From Pseudochrobactrum saccharolyticum (GTDB lineage: Bacteria; Pseudomonadota; Alphaproteobacteria; Rhizobiales; Rhizobiaceae), in contig NZ_VZPG01000004.1 of assembly GCF_008801715.1 (NCBI RefSeq), forward strand, positions 248,001 to 312,000: DNA of 64,000 nucleotides, read 5' to 3'. A program made the translations under genes and the position numbers. The stretch's first letter is position 1. Each line of letters begins with the position of its first letter. This document shows, one piece after another, positions 16,037 through 26,292 of this stretch. The notes beneath the pieces were generated by a model. It did not search any database. It saw only the letters and a list, made by a program, of their open reading frames with translations, and had not been told where the DNA came from.

Positions 16037-17851
16037 ATGAGTACAGATACAAGTGGCACCACAGCCGCAGCGCAGAACGAAACCGGCAAACGGGAAATGA
16101 CCGGTGCGGAAATGGTTGTGCAGGCACTGATCGATCAGGGCGTTGAGCATATTTTCGGCTATCCGGGCGGTGCGGTACTTCCGATCTATGACGAGTTGTT
16201 TCAGCAGGAAAAAGTTGAGCATATTCTTGTGCGTCACGAGCAGGGCGCCGGCCATGCGGCTGAAGGCTATGCCCGCTCAACCGGCAGAGTCGGTGTTATG
16301 CTGGTAACCTCCGGTCCGGGTGCCACCAATGCGGTAACACCTTTGCAGGATGCGCTGATGGATTCCATTCCGCTGGTTTGCATCACCGGTCAGGTTCCGA
16401 CCAGTCTCATTGGTACAGATGCGTTTCAGGAAGCTGATACGGTCGGCATTACCCGTCCTTGCACCAAACATAACTGGCTGGTTAAGGATGTGAATGATCT
16501 GGCACGCGTTCTGCACGAGGCATTCCATGTTGCGCGTACCGGTCGTCCGGGTCCTGTTGTTATTGATATTCCGAAGAACATCCAGTTTGCCACCGGCATG
16601 TATACGCCACCGGCAACCAGCCCGCGCACCAGCTATAATCCGGTTCTGAACGGTGATCAGAGTGCTATCCGCACTGCGGTTGAACTGCTGGCCAATGCGA
16701 AGAAGCCGGTTATCTATTCCGGCGGCGGTGTTATCAATTCCGGTCTTGAAGCCTCGAAACTGCTGCGTGAACTGGTCGAAATTACCGATTTCCCGATCAC
16801 ATCGACCCTGATGGGGCTGGGTGCTTATCCGGCATCGGGCAAGAACTGGCTGGGTATGCTCGGCATGCATGGTACATTCGAAGCCAATATGACCATGCAT
16901 GAATGTGATGTTATGCTGTGTATCGGTGCGCGTTTTGATGACCGTATCACCGGTCGTCTTGATGCTTTCTCGCCGAATTCCAAGAAGATTCACATTGATA
17001 TCGACCCGTCGTCGATCAACAAGACCGTTCGCGTTGATGTGCCGATTATCGGTGATGTTGCCCATGTTCTGGAAGATATGGTGCGCCAGTACCGTGCCTC
17101 TGCCCAGCGTCCTGATAAGAAGGACATGAGCGCATGGTGGCAGCAGATCAATAAATGGCGTGCGCGCAATTCGCTGGCCTATAAGCACAGCCGCGATGTG
17201 ATTATGCCGCAATATGCTCTGGAGCGTCTGCAGGAACTGACTAAAGATCGCAAGACCTACATCACGACAGAAGTTGGCCAGCACCAGATGTGGGCTGCTC
17301 AGTTCATGAAATTCGAGGAGCCGCATCACTGGATGACTTCCGGTGGTCTGGGCACCATGGGCTATGGTCTGCCTGCGGCTCTGGGTGTGCAGATTGCTCA
17401 TCCGGATGCGCTGGTTATTGATATTGCCGGTGATGCTTCGGTACAGATGTGTATTCAGGAAATGTCAGCGGCCATTCAGCATAATGCGCCGATCAAGATT
17501 TTCATTCTGAATAACCAGTATATGGGCATGGTGCGCCAGTGGCAGCAGCTGTTGCATGGTAACCGTCTGTCGCATTCTTATACAGAAGCGATGCCGGACT
17601 TTGTTAAACTGGCTGAAGCCTATGGCGGCACAGGTATCCGTTGCTCCAAGCCGGATGAGCTGGATGATGCAATCATGAAAATGATTGAAACAGACGGTCC
17701 GGTGATTTTTGACTGTCACGTTGCCAATCTGGCGAACTGCTTCCCGATGATCCCTTCAGGCAAGGCGCATAATGAAATGCTGTTGCCGGACGAAGCGACG
17801 GATGAAGCTGTTGCCAATGCTATCGACGCCAAAGACCGTCACCTCGTCTAA
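16037..17851 (+). CDS. ilvI: Acetolactate synthase, catalytic subunit
   Basis: A 604-residue TPP-dependent enzyme. The catalytic glutamate is E68 in VRHEQGAGHAAEGYAR; a FAD-binding middle domain and the C-terminal TPP motif (GDASVQMCIQE near 465 to ILNNQY) follow. It condenses two pyruvates, or pyruvate with 2-oxobutyrate, in the first common step of valine, leucine and isoleucine synthesis. It needs the regulatory subunit encoded 22 bases downstream. Expression is likely governed by the leader-peptide attenuator about 100 bases upstream. The gene may be called ilvB in some genomes. Confidence 0.96.
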   Translation: MSTDTSGTTAAAQNETGKREMTGAEMVVQALIDQGVEHIFGYPGGAVLPIYDELFQQEKVEHILVRHEQGAGHAAEGYARSTGRVGVMLVTSGPGATNAVTPLQDALMDSIPLVCITGQVPTSLIGTDAFQEADTVGITRPCTKHNWLVKDVNDLARVLHEAFHVARTGRPGPVVIDIPKNIQFATGMYTPPATSPRTSYNPVLNGDQSAIRTAVELLANAKKPVIYSGGGVINSGLEASKLLRELVEITDFPITSTLMGLGAYPASGKNWLGMLGMHGTFEANMTMHECDVMLCIGARFDDRITGRLDAFSPNSKKIHIDIDPSSINKTVRVDVPIIGDVAHVLEDMVRQYRASAQRPDKKDMSAWWQQINKWRARNSLAYKHSRDVIMPQYALERLQELTKDRKTYITTEVGQHQMWAAQFMKFEEPHHWMTSGGLGTMGYGLPAALGVQIAHPDALVIDIAGDASVQMCIQEMSAAIQHNAPIKIFILNNQYMGMVRQWQQLLHGNRLSHSYTEAMPDFVKLAEAYGGTGIRCSKPDELDDAIMKMIETDGPVIFDCHVANLANCFPMIPSGKAHNEMLLPDEATDEAVANAIDAKDRHLV

Positions 17852-17873
17852 TACCGGAACAAGGATATTCATT

Positions 17874-18446
17874 ATGAACGCACAAAATGCAGCTTCCGGT
17901 TCAGCTTACTTTCTGACCGAAGAAACCCAGCTAGTTGAAACACATACACTATCGGTACTGGTTGATAACGAGCCGGGTGTTCTAGCCCGTGTTATCGGCC
18001 TGTTTTCCGGCCGCGGTTACAATATTGAAAGCCTGACGGTTTCTGAAACCGAGCACGAAAAGCACCTGTCGCGTATTACGATTGTGACACGCGGCACTGC
18101 CAATGTTCTGGATCAGATCCGTCACTCGCTGGAACGCATTGTTCCGGTGCACCGCGTGGTTGATCTGACCTATCATGCCCAGCAGCTTGGTCATGAGCGT
18201 CCGGTCGAGCGTGAACTGGCGCTGATCAAAGTGGTTGGCAAAGGTGATGACCGTGCAGAAATGCTGCGTCTGGCTGATGCTTTCAAAGCCAAGGTTGTGG
18301 ATGCAACGGTCGAGCATTTCATTTTTGAAATTACCGGTAAGGGCGCGAAGATCGATCAATTTATCGCGATTATGAAGCCGCTCGGTCTGATTGAGGTTTG
18401 CCGCACCGGCGTAGCTGCTATGATCCGTGGTGCAGAAGGAATGTAG
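17874..18446 (+). CDS. ilvH: Acetolactate synthase, regulatory subunit
   Basis: From ATG 17874 the protein has 190 residues with an N-terminal ACT domain (THTLSVLVDNEPGVLARVIG, about 23-42, then GYNIESLTV) and the C-terminal ALS_ss domain (RELALIKVVGK onward). It activates the catalytic subunit and confers valine feedback inhibition. The short extension before the ACT domain is normal for rhizobial IlvH. A longer frame opening inside ilvI was rejected. The ilvIH operon ends in a clear terminator. Confidence 0.95.
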   Translation: MNAQNAASGSAYFLTEETQLVETHTLSVLVDNEPGVLARVIGLFSGRGYNIESLTVSETEHEKHLSRITIVTRGTANVLDQIRHSLERIVPVHRVVDLTYHAQQLGHERPVERELALIKVVGKGDDRAEMLRLADAFKAKVVDATVEHFIFEITGKGAKIDQFIAIMKPLGLIEVCRTGVAAMIRGAEGM

Positions 18447-18471
18447 TTCTTTCTGATAAGTGATTGAAAGC

Positions 18472-18512
18472 AGCACCGCTGTTCTCTGTCTGAGGCAGCG
18501 GTGTTGTTTTTT
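18472..18512 (+). terminator. Terminator of ilvI-ilvH
   Basis: Arms AGCACCGCTG and CAGCGGTGTT with a 14-base loop are followed by GTTTTTTG. Confidence 0.85.
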
Positions 18513-18532
18513 GCAACGAGAGCGTTTTCAAG

Positions 18533-19135
18533 ATGTTGCTTTCTTATGATGTTTTTATGGCCTTGGTGGTGTTTGCCTTTGTGACATCCATCACACCGGG
18601 GCCGAATAATCTGATGTTGCTGGCTTCCGGCGTGAATTTCGGTTTCCGCCGTACCATTCCGCATATGCTGGGAATTGGCATCGGCTTTCTGTCGCTTCTG
18701 CTTGGCGTCGGCTATGGTCTGGGCGCTGTGCTCGAAACCGCACCGGCGCTGTATGTGGGACTGAAATTCGCCGGCGGTGCCTATATGCTCTATCTGGCCT
18801 ATAAAATCGCCACATCGACGTCTGTCGGTCGTGTCGATGATGAGAGTGCTCAGCCGATGAGTTTCATGCAGGCATGGCTGTTTCAGTGGGTGAATCCAAA
18901 AGCATGGGTGATGGCCGTGACAGCAATGGCGAGCTATACAGTGCATGATGCTTATTCGCTTTCCGTGCTGCTGATCGGTGTTGTGTTTGCTGTGATTAAT
19001 GTGCCGAGCGTGTCGTCATGGGCAGCCTTTGGCAGTTTGTTACGCCAATGGCTGGAAGATCCGGTGCGGCTTAAATGGTTCAATCTGACGATGGCTGCTC
19101 TGCTGGTGGTCAGCCTGTGGCCGATGCTGAAGTGA
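18533..19135 (+). CDS. LysE/RhtB-family amino acid exporter
   Basis: A 200-residue membrane protein with about six helices and the family opening FVTSITPGPNNLMLLASGVNFG, plus QWVNPKAWVMAVTAM in the middle. Members export amino acids or small metabolites. The substrate is unknown, but its location right after ilvI-ilvH, behind their terminator, makes it a plausible overflow exporter; a link to branched-chain amino acids is only inference. It lies 86 bases after ilvH. Confidence 0.85.
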   Translation: MLLSYDVFMALVVFAFVTSITPGPNNLMLLASGVNFGFRRTIPHMLGIGIGFLSLLLGVGYGLGAVLETAPALYVGLKFAGGAYMLYLAYKIATSTSVGRVDDESAQPMSFMQAWLFQWVNPKAWVMAVTAMASYTVHDAYSLSVLLIGVVFAVINVPSVSSWAAFGSLLRQWLEDPVRLKWFNLTMAALLVVSLWPMLK

Positions 19136-19193
19136 TAAACCTTGCTCTTTCGGGACGAATCCGGTCAATGGAAGGCATGATGGCAGAGGCATA

Positions 19194-20321
19194 ATGGAAT
19201 TTTCACCGGAACAGGACAACGCGCTGCAGGCTGTGGCGCAATGGTTGGCTAAAGGCCGTTCACCGATTTTTCGCCTTTTTGGCTATGCGGGAACGGGTAA
19301 GACGACGCTTGCGCGCTATTTCGCCGAGCATGTGGATGGTGAGGTGCAGTTTGCGGCCTTTACCGGTAAGGCTGCACAGGTCTTGCGCTCTAAAGGCGCA
19401 AGCAATGCCCGCACGCTGCATTCGCTGATCTATCGTCCGAAAGGTGAGGAAGCGATTGAAGACGAAACAACCGGAAAGACCTCAATCTCGCCGACCTTTT
19501 CGCTCAATCGTCAAAGCCCTGTTGCCAAAGCTGCGCTGATCGTTGTCGATGAATGTTCGATGGTCGATGAGCAACTTGGCCGCGATCTGATGACATTCGG
19601 CACACCTATTTTGGTGCTCGGTGATCCCGGTCAGTTGCCGCCGATCAGCGGTGGTGGCTTCTTTACCGAACATGAGCCGGATTATCTGCTGACAGAAATT
19701 CACCGTCAAGCTCAGGATAATCCGATTATCCGTTTGGCACTGGACGTGCGTGAAGGCCGCGAAATCCCTTATGGCGATTACGGTGCCGCACGGGTCATCA
19801 GCAAGGCGGAAGTTAATCAGGAACTGGTGCTGGATGCCGATCAGGTGCTTGTCGGCACCAATCGCACCCGCAAGCGTTATAATCAGCGGCTGCGTGAGCT
19901 CAAAGGTTTTACGGCAGAATATCCGCAATCCGGTGACAAGCTGGTTTGTCTGCGCAATGATCCGGCCAAGGGGCTGCTTAATGGTTCGCTCTGGAAGGTG
20001 ATGACATCTTCCAAGGAAACCGTGAAGCCCGGCATTAATTTGCTGATTGCGCCGGAAGATGAAGAACCGGGTCGCGGCGTTGCCAAGATCAAGCTTCTGA
20101 AGGCGCAGTTTGAAGATCCTGATGCGGAAATTCCTTGGCAAACTAAAAAGCGTTTTGATGATTTTGACTATGGCTATGCGCTGACCACCCATAAAGCGCA
20201 GGGTTCGCAGTGGAATAATGTGGTGTTGTTTGATGAGAGCTATGCTTTCCGCGATACGCGTGAGCGCTGGCTCTATACGGCAATTACCCGTGCGGCGGAA
20301 AAACTAACAATCGTTCGCTAA
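19194..20321 (+). CDS. RecD-like SF1 DNA helicase
   Basis: The 375-residue protein has Walker A GYAGTGKT (30-37), a Walker B-like VVDECSMVD (about 118-126), GDPGQLPPISG (motif III), and near the C-terminus YALTTHKAQGSQWNNVV with WLYTAITRA (motifs V and VI). This is a compact RecD2-type helicase lacking the long N-terminal domain of full RecD2. Such proteins are common in Rhizobiales and are assumed to act in DNA repair or replication restart. It stands between the exporter gene and pdxJ, 24 bases before the latter. Confidence 0.88.
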   Translation: MEFSPEQDNALQAVAQWLAKGRSPIFRLFGYAGTGKTTLARYFAEHVDGEVQFAAFTGKAAQVLRSKGASNARTLHSLIYRPKGEEAIEDETTGKTSISPTFSLNRQSPVAKAALIVVDECSMVDEQLGRDLMTFGTPILVLGDPGQLPPISGGGFFTEHEPDYLLTEIHRQAQDNPIIRLALDVREGREIPYGDYGAARVISKAEVNQELVLDADQVLVGTNRTRKRYNQRLRELKGFTAEYPQSGDKLVCLRNDPAKGLLNGSLWKVMTSSKETVKPGINLLIAPEDEEPGRGVAKIKLLKAQFEDPDAEIPWQTKKRFDDFDYGYALTTHKAQGSQWNNVVLFDESYAFRDTRERWLYTAITRAAEKLTIVR

Positions 20322-20345
20322 TAAATATAGCAGGGAGCTCGGATC

Positions 20346-21083
20346 ATGGTTGCAACTCTGTCGGTTAATCTTAATGCGGTGGCAATGTTGCGTAACCGCC
20401 GTGATCTGCCTTGGCCGAGTGTGACAGGCTTGGGACGTGTTGCGCTTGATGCCGGTGCTTCCGGCCTGACCGTGCATCCGCGCCCCGATCAGCGTCATAT
20501 CCGTTTTTCTGATCTGGCCGATATTCGTGCATTGATTGATGATGAGTTCCCTCAGGCTGAATTCAATATTGAAGGCTATCCGTCTGAAGAGTTTCTGGCT
20601 CTGGTGGAACAACACGAGCCGGAACAGGTAACACTGGTGCCGGATGATCCGGCGCAGAATACTTCGGATCACGGCTGGGATTTTGCCAAACATAAGGTGA
20701 TGCTGAGCGAAGTGACCAAGCGGCTGAAAGCACGCGGTATGCGTGTTTCAATGTTTGCTGATCCGACACCGGATGGTCTTGAGATTGCGAAAGAGACCGG
20801 TGCCGACCGCGTGGAATTTTTCACCGGCCCTTATGGCGGTGCTTATGCGGATCCTAAAGCGCAGGCGCATGAACTGGCATTGCTGGAAAAGGCCGCGTTG
20901 AAAGCTGCGGAACTCGGGTTAGGCATTAATGCGGGGCATGATCTGACCGTTGCCAATCTGCCTGCACTGGTAAAAGTCATGCCGACACTGAGCGAAGTTT
21001 CTATCGGTCATGGCCTGACAGCAGATGCACTGGAATATGGTATGCGCCAGTCAGTACAGCGTTTTATCAAAGCACTCGGCTAA
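20346..21083 (+). CDS. pdxJ: Pyridoxine 5'-phosphate synthase
   Basis: The 245-residue TIM-barrel enzyme starts [18 protein letters not shown] and contains [43 protein letters not shown] and [15 protein letters not shown]. PdxJ condenses 1-deoxyxylulose 5-phosphate with 3-amino-2-oxopropyl phosphate in the last step of the DXP-dependent vitamin B6 route. The upstream helicase gene is only 24 bases away, so they may share a transcript. A strong hairpin follows downstream. Confidence 0.95.
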   Translation: MVATLSVNLNAVAMLRNRRDLPWPSVTGLGRVALDAGASGLTVHPRPDQRHIRFSDLADIRALIDDEFPQAEFNIEGYPSEEFLALVEQHEPEQVTLVPDDPAQNTSDHGWDFAKHKVMLSEVTKRLKARGMRVSMFADPTPDGLEIAKETGADRVEFFTGPYGGAYADPKAQAHELALLEKAALKAAELGLGINAGHDLTVANLPALVKVMPTLSEVSIGHGLTADALEYGMRQSVQRFIKALG

Positions 21084-21141
21084 AGTGCTTTTTGTGTTTT
21101 GATTCAGTTTTCTCTTGTAATATTTTGATTTTGTTTGATTT

Positions 21142-21186
21142 CTGCCCTGATGAGCTATCCGTATTTGTGATGCCTCATCAGGGCAG
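21142..21186 (+). terminator. 13-bp hairpin after pdxJ
   Basis: Perfect arms CTGCCCTGATGAG and CTCATCAGGGCAG enclose a 19-base loop. No U run follows, so it may be a terminator, an RNA-stabilising hairpin, or a short repeat element in the 280-base gap before kup. Confidence 0.5.
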
Positions 21187-21363
21187 TTATGCATTGATGC
21201 ACATTGTTTTTGTGTAAAATTGAGCATTTATATACGGCCTTTCCGGCAGTTTTCTTTATGTCCGGAACATGGTTATACTGAGCACCGGATCAGCCTGTTT
21301 TCTTGTCTTCATATCCGGCTATCTGTGCTCATTCTGCATCAAAAGGTATTTAAAAGGTATTTT

Positions 21364-23313
21364 ATGAATCAGGCGCAGCGTGAAGATATTGCCAATCAGG
21401 ATGCGCCGGTCAGCGCAGATGAGGAAACTCTTGATCCTCATAATCATAAGGGAAATCTGAAGCTTTTAATGATGGGCGCGCTTGGCGTCGTCTATGGCGA
21501 TATCGGCACCAGCCCGATTTATGCATTTCGTGAAGCACTGCACGCTTCTATCACCGACGGCAATTTGCTGCGCACTGAAATTCTTGGCGTGATCTCTCTG
21601 ATCGTCTGGTCGCTGGCGCTGATTGTGACCGTGAAATATGTGTTGTTTGTGCTGCGTGCGGACAATAACGGCGAGGGTGGTATTCTCTCGCTGATGGCGC
21701 TGGTGCGCTCCAGTTTTGCCAATCGTCCGGATATTATTCTCGGCATCGGTATTGTCGGTGCGTCGCTGTTCTTCGGTGATGCGGTGATTACACCGGCAAT
21801 TTCTGTACTTTCCGCAGTGGAGGGGCTGGAAATTGTTGCGCCGGATATGACGCCCTATGTGGTGCCGATTACGATCACTATTCTGGTTGTGCTGTTTTTT
21901 GTCCAGAAGCACGGCACAGGACGTATGGCGAGTATTTTCGGGCCGGTGATGCTGATCTGGTTTCTGGCACTTGGTCTCACAGGCTTTATCCATATTTTTG
22001 ATGATCCGGGTATTCTGGCGGGGCTTAATCCTTATTACGCCTTTGCATTTCTTGGCGGTAATCCGGCCACGTCCTTTGCCACGATCGGTGCAATCTTTCT
22101 GGCGGTTACCGGTGCCGAGGCGCTTTATGCCGATCTCGGTCATTTCGGCCGCAAGCCGATTGTGCGGGCATGGCTGTGGGTTGTGTTTCCGAGCCTGATC
22201 CTGAATTATTTCGGGCAGGGCGCTTTCATCCTGACCCATAGCGCTGCGGGCGGCGAGGAAGTGCGCAATCCGTTTTTCCAGATGATGCCGCATTGGGCGC
22301 TGCTGCCGATGGTGCTGCTGGCAACTGTTGCCACGGTTATTGCCAGTCAGGCGGTTCTGACCGGTACTTATTCGCTGGCGCGGCAGGCGGTGCAGCTGAA
22401 TATTCTGCCAAGGCTTGAAGTGCTGCATACATCGGAAACATTGCACGGCCAGATTTATATGCCTCGCATTAATATGCTGCTTGGTATTGCCGTTGTTCTG
22501 CTGGTGGTAACCTTCCAGAAATCGACAAATCTGGCGGCTGCCTATGGTATTGCGGTGACCGGCAATATGCTGGTGACAACAACTCTGCTGTTTTTTGTCA
22601 TGCGCCGTCTCTGGAAATGGAGCCTGCCGGTTGTGGTGCTGACAATTGCCGGTTTCGCTATTGTTGATCTGATGTTCTTCAGTGCTAATCTGGTCAAAGT
22701 GCATCAGGGCGGCTGGGCGTCAATTGTGGTGGCCGCGTTGGTGCTGCTGGTGATGTGGACATGGGTGCGCGGCAGCCGTCATCTGTTCCAGAAAACCCGC
22801 AAAACAGAAGTGCCGCTGGATATTATTGTCAGCCAGATGGCGCGTAAGGAGCCGGTTATTGTGCCCGGCACGGCGGTGTTCCTGACCGGTGATCCGTCCA
22901 GTGTGCCGACGGCTCTGATGCATAGTCTCAAACATTATAAGGTTCTGCACGAGAACAATGTGATCCTGACCGTGGTGACAGCACCACGCCCTTGGGTGGA
23001 TGAGGATGACCGTGCTCGCGTCTCGCAATATAGCGACCGGTTTATGCAGGTGACGCTGACTTTCGGTTATATGCAGTCGCCTAATATTCCGCGTGCGCTG
23101 GGGATTTGTCGCAAGCTTGGCTGGAAATATGACATTATGACCACGTCATTCTTCCTGTCGCGACGCGTCTTGCGTATTTCTCCGCGTTCACCAATGCCGC
23201 TTTGGCAGGCGAAATTGTTTATTACGCTTGCCCGCAGTGCATCTGATGCCACGGAATATTTCCAGATTCCGACCGGTCGTGTGGTGGAGATTGGCACACA
23301 GGTTAATCTCTGA
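21364..23313 (+). CDS. kup: Kup-type potassium uptake protein
   Basis: From ATG 21364 the protein has 649 residues. The first transmembrane segment carries the Kup motif MGALGVVYGDIGTSPIYAFR; about 12 helices follow, and a cytoplasmic C-terminal domain starts near residue 500. Kup is a K+/H+ symporter of low turnover used at low pH or low osmolarity. A longer frame from 21220 exists but its extra 48 residues lack family similarity. Just before the start, AAAAGGTATTT is repeated, giving a weak ribosome site. The gene is monocistronic. Confidence 0.95.
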   Translation: MNQAQREDIANQDAPVSADEETLDPHNHKGNLKLLMMGALGVVYGDIGTSPIYAFREALHASITDGNLLRTEILGVISLIVWSLALIVTVKYVLFVLRADNNGEGGILSLMALVRSSFANRPDIILGIGIVGASLFFGDAVITPAISVLSAVEGLEIVAPDMTPYVVPITITILVVLFFVQKHGTGRMASIFGPVMLIWFLALGLTGFIHIFDDPGILAGLNPYYAFAFLGGNPATSFATIGAIFLAVTGAEALYADLGHFGRKPIVRAWLWVVFPSLILNYFGQGAFILTHSAAGGEEVRNPFFQMMPHWALLPMVLLATVATVIASQAVLTGTYSLARQAVQLNILPRLEVLHTSETLHGQIYMPRINMLLGIAVVLLVVTFQKSTNLAAAYGIAVTGNMLVTTTLLFFVMRRLWKWSLPVVVLTIAGFAIVDLMFFSANLVKVHQGGWASIVVAALVLLVMWTWVRGSRHLFQKTRKTEVPLDIIVSQMARKEPVIVPGTAVFLTGDPSSVPTALMHSLKHYKVLHENNVILTVVTAPRPWVDEDDRARVSQYSDRFMQVTLTFGYMQSPNIPRALGICRKLGWKYDIMTTSFFLSRRVLRISPRSPMPLWQAKLFITLARSASDATEYFQIPTGRVVEIGTQVNL

Positions 23314-23470
23314 GTGTCTGGCCAAAAAGACACCGGACATGGTTGCAAACAGCGATATTGGCCTCGGGCATGAACCGGCCTTTGCGGTGTTGAGAATGCT
23401 GTATTATTTCCTCTGTCTGTAGCGGGCAGGGGAAATAGCCTATAAAATTTGTTTCGGCATAAAATCCCTC

Positions 23471-23518
23471 TTGCATTGTTGGTAAACTGGCGGCATAGTC
23501 CGAACCGTAACGTACGGT
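23471..23518 (+). promoter_or_regulatory. Promoter and operator-like palindrome of the TetR gene
   Basis: TTGCAT (23471-23476) and CATAGT (23494-23499) are 17 bases apart. The inverted repeat ACCGT-AACGT-ACGGT (23504-23518) begins five bases after the -10 box and covers the predicted RNA start, the expected position for TetR autorepression. Binding by the neighbouring TetR protein is inference. Confidence 0.55.
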
Positions 23519-23577
23519 ACGCATGATGAGAATCTCGTCAGGCTGCTGTTCAGACAAGAATCAAGGAGCGTGGAAGC

Positions 23578-24237
23578 GTGCAGTTGCAGCAACCTGAGAA
23601 TGTCGTGAGCAATGTCGGAACCGGCACAGAGCTGACAGATCGTCAGAAGGATGTGCTGAATGCCGCGCTGGAACTCCTCGTTGAGGGTGGTGACAGTCTT
23701 ACGATGGCGGGTGTTGCACGACGTGCAAGCTGCTCCAAGGAAACGCTGTATAAATGGTTCACCGACCGTGACGGTTTGCTGACTGCAACCGTGCAATGGC
23801 AGGCGTCTAAAGTGCGTGTTGTGCCGGTGGCGCGGGAAGGACTGGATGAAGAATCGCTCTTTACCAGTCTGGAGCATTTTGCCCGCGACTGGTTGCTGGT
23901 TCTGTCCGGAAGCACATCCATCGCACTGAACCGTTTAGCGGTCAGCCATGCGGGTTCCGGTAAGTCGGATCTCGGTGAGATCGTGCTGAATAATGGTCCG
24001 ATCGCTATGGCGCGTCGTCTCAAGCCGGTGCTTGAAACCGGACGCGATGCAGGCCTGCTGGACTTTGATGATATTAATGAGGCTTTTGCCTCGTTCTTCG
24101 GCCTTGTGGTGCGCGATATGCAGATTCGTCTGCTGCTCGGCGACCGTCATGAGGTCAGTGATGCAGAAATTATCCGCGATGCCAGAACGGCAACACGACA
24201 GTTTTTTGCACTTTACGGAAATAAAGCCGGCGCCTGA
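23578..24237 (+). CDS. TetR/AcrR-family transcriptional regulator
   Basis: The 219-residue protein has an N-terminal helix-turn-helix (about 42-64, LTMAGVARRASCSKETLYKWF) and a variable ligand domain. GTG at 23578 is preceded by AAGGAG at good distance. It stands immediately upstream of ilvC on the same strand, a conserved neighbourhood in Brucella, but no evidence ties it to branched-chain amino acids. A probable autoregulatory operator lies over its own promoter. Ligand unknown. Confidence 0.88.
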   Translation: MQLQQPENVVSNVGTGTELTDRQKDVLNAALELLVEGGDSLTMAGVARRASCSKETLYKWFTDRDGLLTATVQWQASKVRVVPVAREGLDEESLFTSLEHFARDWLLVLSGSTSIALNRLAVSHAGSGKSDLGEIVLNNGPIAMARRLKPVLETGRDAGLLDFDDINEAFASFFGLVVRDMQIRLLLGDRHEVSDAEIIRDARTATRQFFALYGNKAGA

Positions 24238-24268
24238 TTTTGCCGGTGTGGAATAGTGCCGGTTTTGA

Positions 24269-25333
<1,065 letters not shown>

Positions 25334-25359
25334 TTTGGCATTGCCTAATCGCTGAATAT

Positions 25360-25393
25360 CAGGCCCGCACAAAGATTTGTTTGTGCGGGCCTG
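25360..25393 (+). terminator. Terminator of ilvC
   Basis: A perfect 14-bp stem, CAGGCCCGCACAAA with TTTGTGCGGGCCTG, followed by a T-rich stretch. Confidence 0.85.
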
Positions 25394-25413
25394 ATTGTTT
25401 CTGGCAGTACTGC

Positions 25414-25560
25414 TAGAGCGTATCCTGAAAAGCGGGAACCGCCTTCGCGGGAAAATCAGTCCACTGGACTGATTTTTGAATCCCGCTACGATCGGATAAG
25501 ATACGTGTAAAAATAAAAAGATAGAGCGGTTCTGCTGATTCAATATTAACAGGAACCGCT
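25414..25560. repeat. Nested palindromic repeat
   Basis: The outer part, GCGTATCCTGAAAAGCGGGA to GGATAAGATACG, is a form of the 'CCGAAAACC...TTTTCGGGATAAGATACGC' repeat common in Brucella-type genomes. Its centre is occupied by a perfect 12-bp palindrome, AAAATCAGTCCA-C-TGGACTGATTTT (25452-25476), flanked by GCGGGA/TCCCGC. A second small palindrome (AGCGGTTCT/AGGAACCGCT) ends at 25560. Confidence 0.65.
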
Positions 25561-25579
25561 TTAGCGGGAGGACGGAAAA

Positions 25580-26086
25580 ATGACAGGAATAACAATCCGG
25601 CAGCTGGTGCCTGATGATTTTGCAATCATGCGCGAGATCAGGCTGGAAGCTCTGCAACTGCATCCGGAAGCCTATAGTTCGGCCTATGAGGACTGGGTGA
25701 AATTCTCTGAAGCTGACTGGCGTGCAAAGTTAAATGCACCGGTTTTTGCTGCTTTCGACGGCGATAAAGCTGTCGGGCTCATTGGTTTGTGGCCGCAGGC
25801 TGGTGCGCGAACTGCTCACCGCGCCATTGTTGTGATGGTCTATGTGAAAAGCGAGATGCGCGGGCAGGGCATTGCGCAGAAATTAATGCAGGTTGTTGAA
25901 GCCTATGCGCGCGACAATGGCTTTACCCAGCTTGAGCTGAGTGTGCTGGCTGAGAATAAAACGGCATGGCAGCTTTACCTGCGCGAAGGATATACAGAAT
26001 TCGGCCGCAGACCGAACTGGATTTCTCTCAACGGAGAAATGTTTGATGAGGTGATGATGCTGCGGTCAGTTGCTGAAAATGCATGA
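25580..26086 (+). CDS. GNAT-family N-acetyltransferase
   Basis: The 168-residue protein opens ITIRQLVPDDFAIMREIRLE and has the acetyl-CoA motif MRGQGIAQKLMQVVEAYARD (about 93-112), followed by LELSVLAENKTAWQLYLREGY, the usual C-terminal signature. It acetylates an unknown amine. GGGAGGACGG gives a strong ribosome site. The nested repeat element lies immediately upstream, and no functional partner is evident. Confidence 0.85.
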   Translation: MTGITIRQLVPDDFAIMREIRLEALQLHPEAYSSAYEDWVKFSEADWRAKLNAPVFAAFDGDKAVGLIGLWPQAGARTAHRAIVVMVYVKSEMRGQGIAQKLMQVVEAYARDNGFTQLELSVLAENKTAWQLYLREGYTEFGRRPNWISLNGEMFDEVMMLRSVAENA

Positions 26087-26160
26087 TTGTTAGTTTTGTG
26101 CAGCTGATTTTGTTCGAATGTAACGAAATTATCCGTCAAATCGCAATAAAATGAATAAAG

Positions 26161-26175
26161 GTCAGTATTGCTGAC
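26161..26175. promoter_or_regulatory. 15-bp palindrome upstream of aminotransferase
   Basis: GTCAG-TATTG-CTGAC is a 5-bp inverted repeat with a 5-base centre, about 120 bases before the aminotransferase start in an A/T-rich promoter region. It could be an operator, for example for an Lrp/AsnC-type factor, but the regulator is unknown. Confidence 0.3.
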
Positions 26176-26292
26176 ATATTTTGCTTGTTTTGTTGTGAAA
26201 TACGCATAAGGTGATAACCAAAGGCACACAGCTTTTAGTTAAGTTTTATGGTCTATTTCACGGCATCTCTTTTGACTTTATGAGGAACCCCC

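Noticed and set aside
17772-17873. Longer start of ilvH inside ilvI
   Set aside because: The extra residues (MKCCCRTKRRMKLLPML) come from a shifted reading of ilvI, and IlvH normally starts near 17874.
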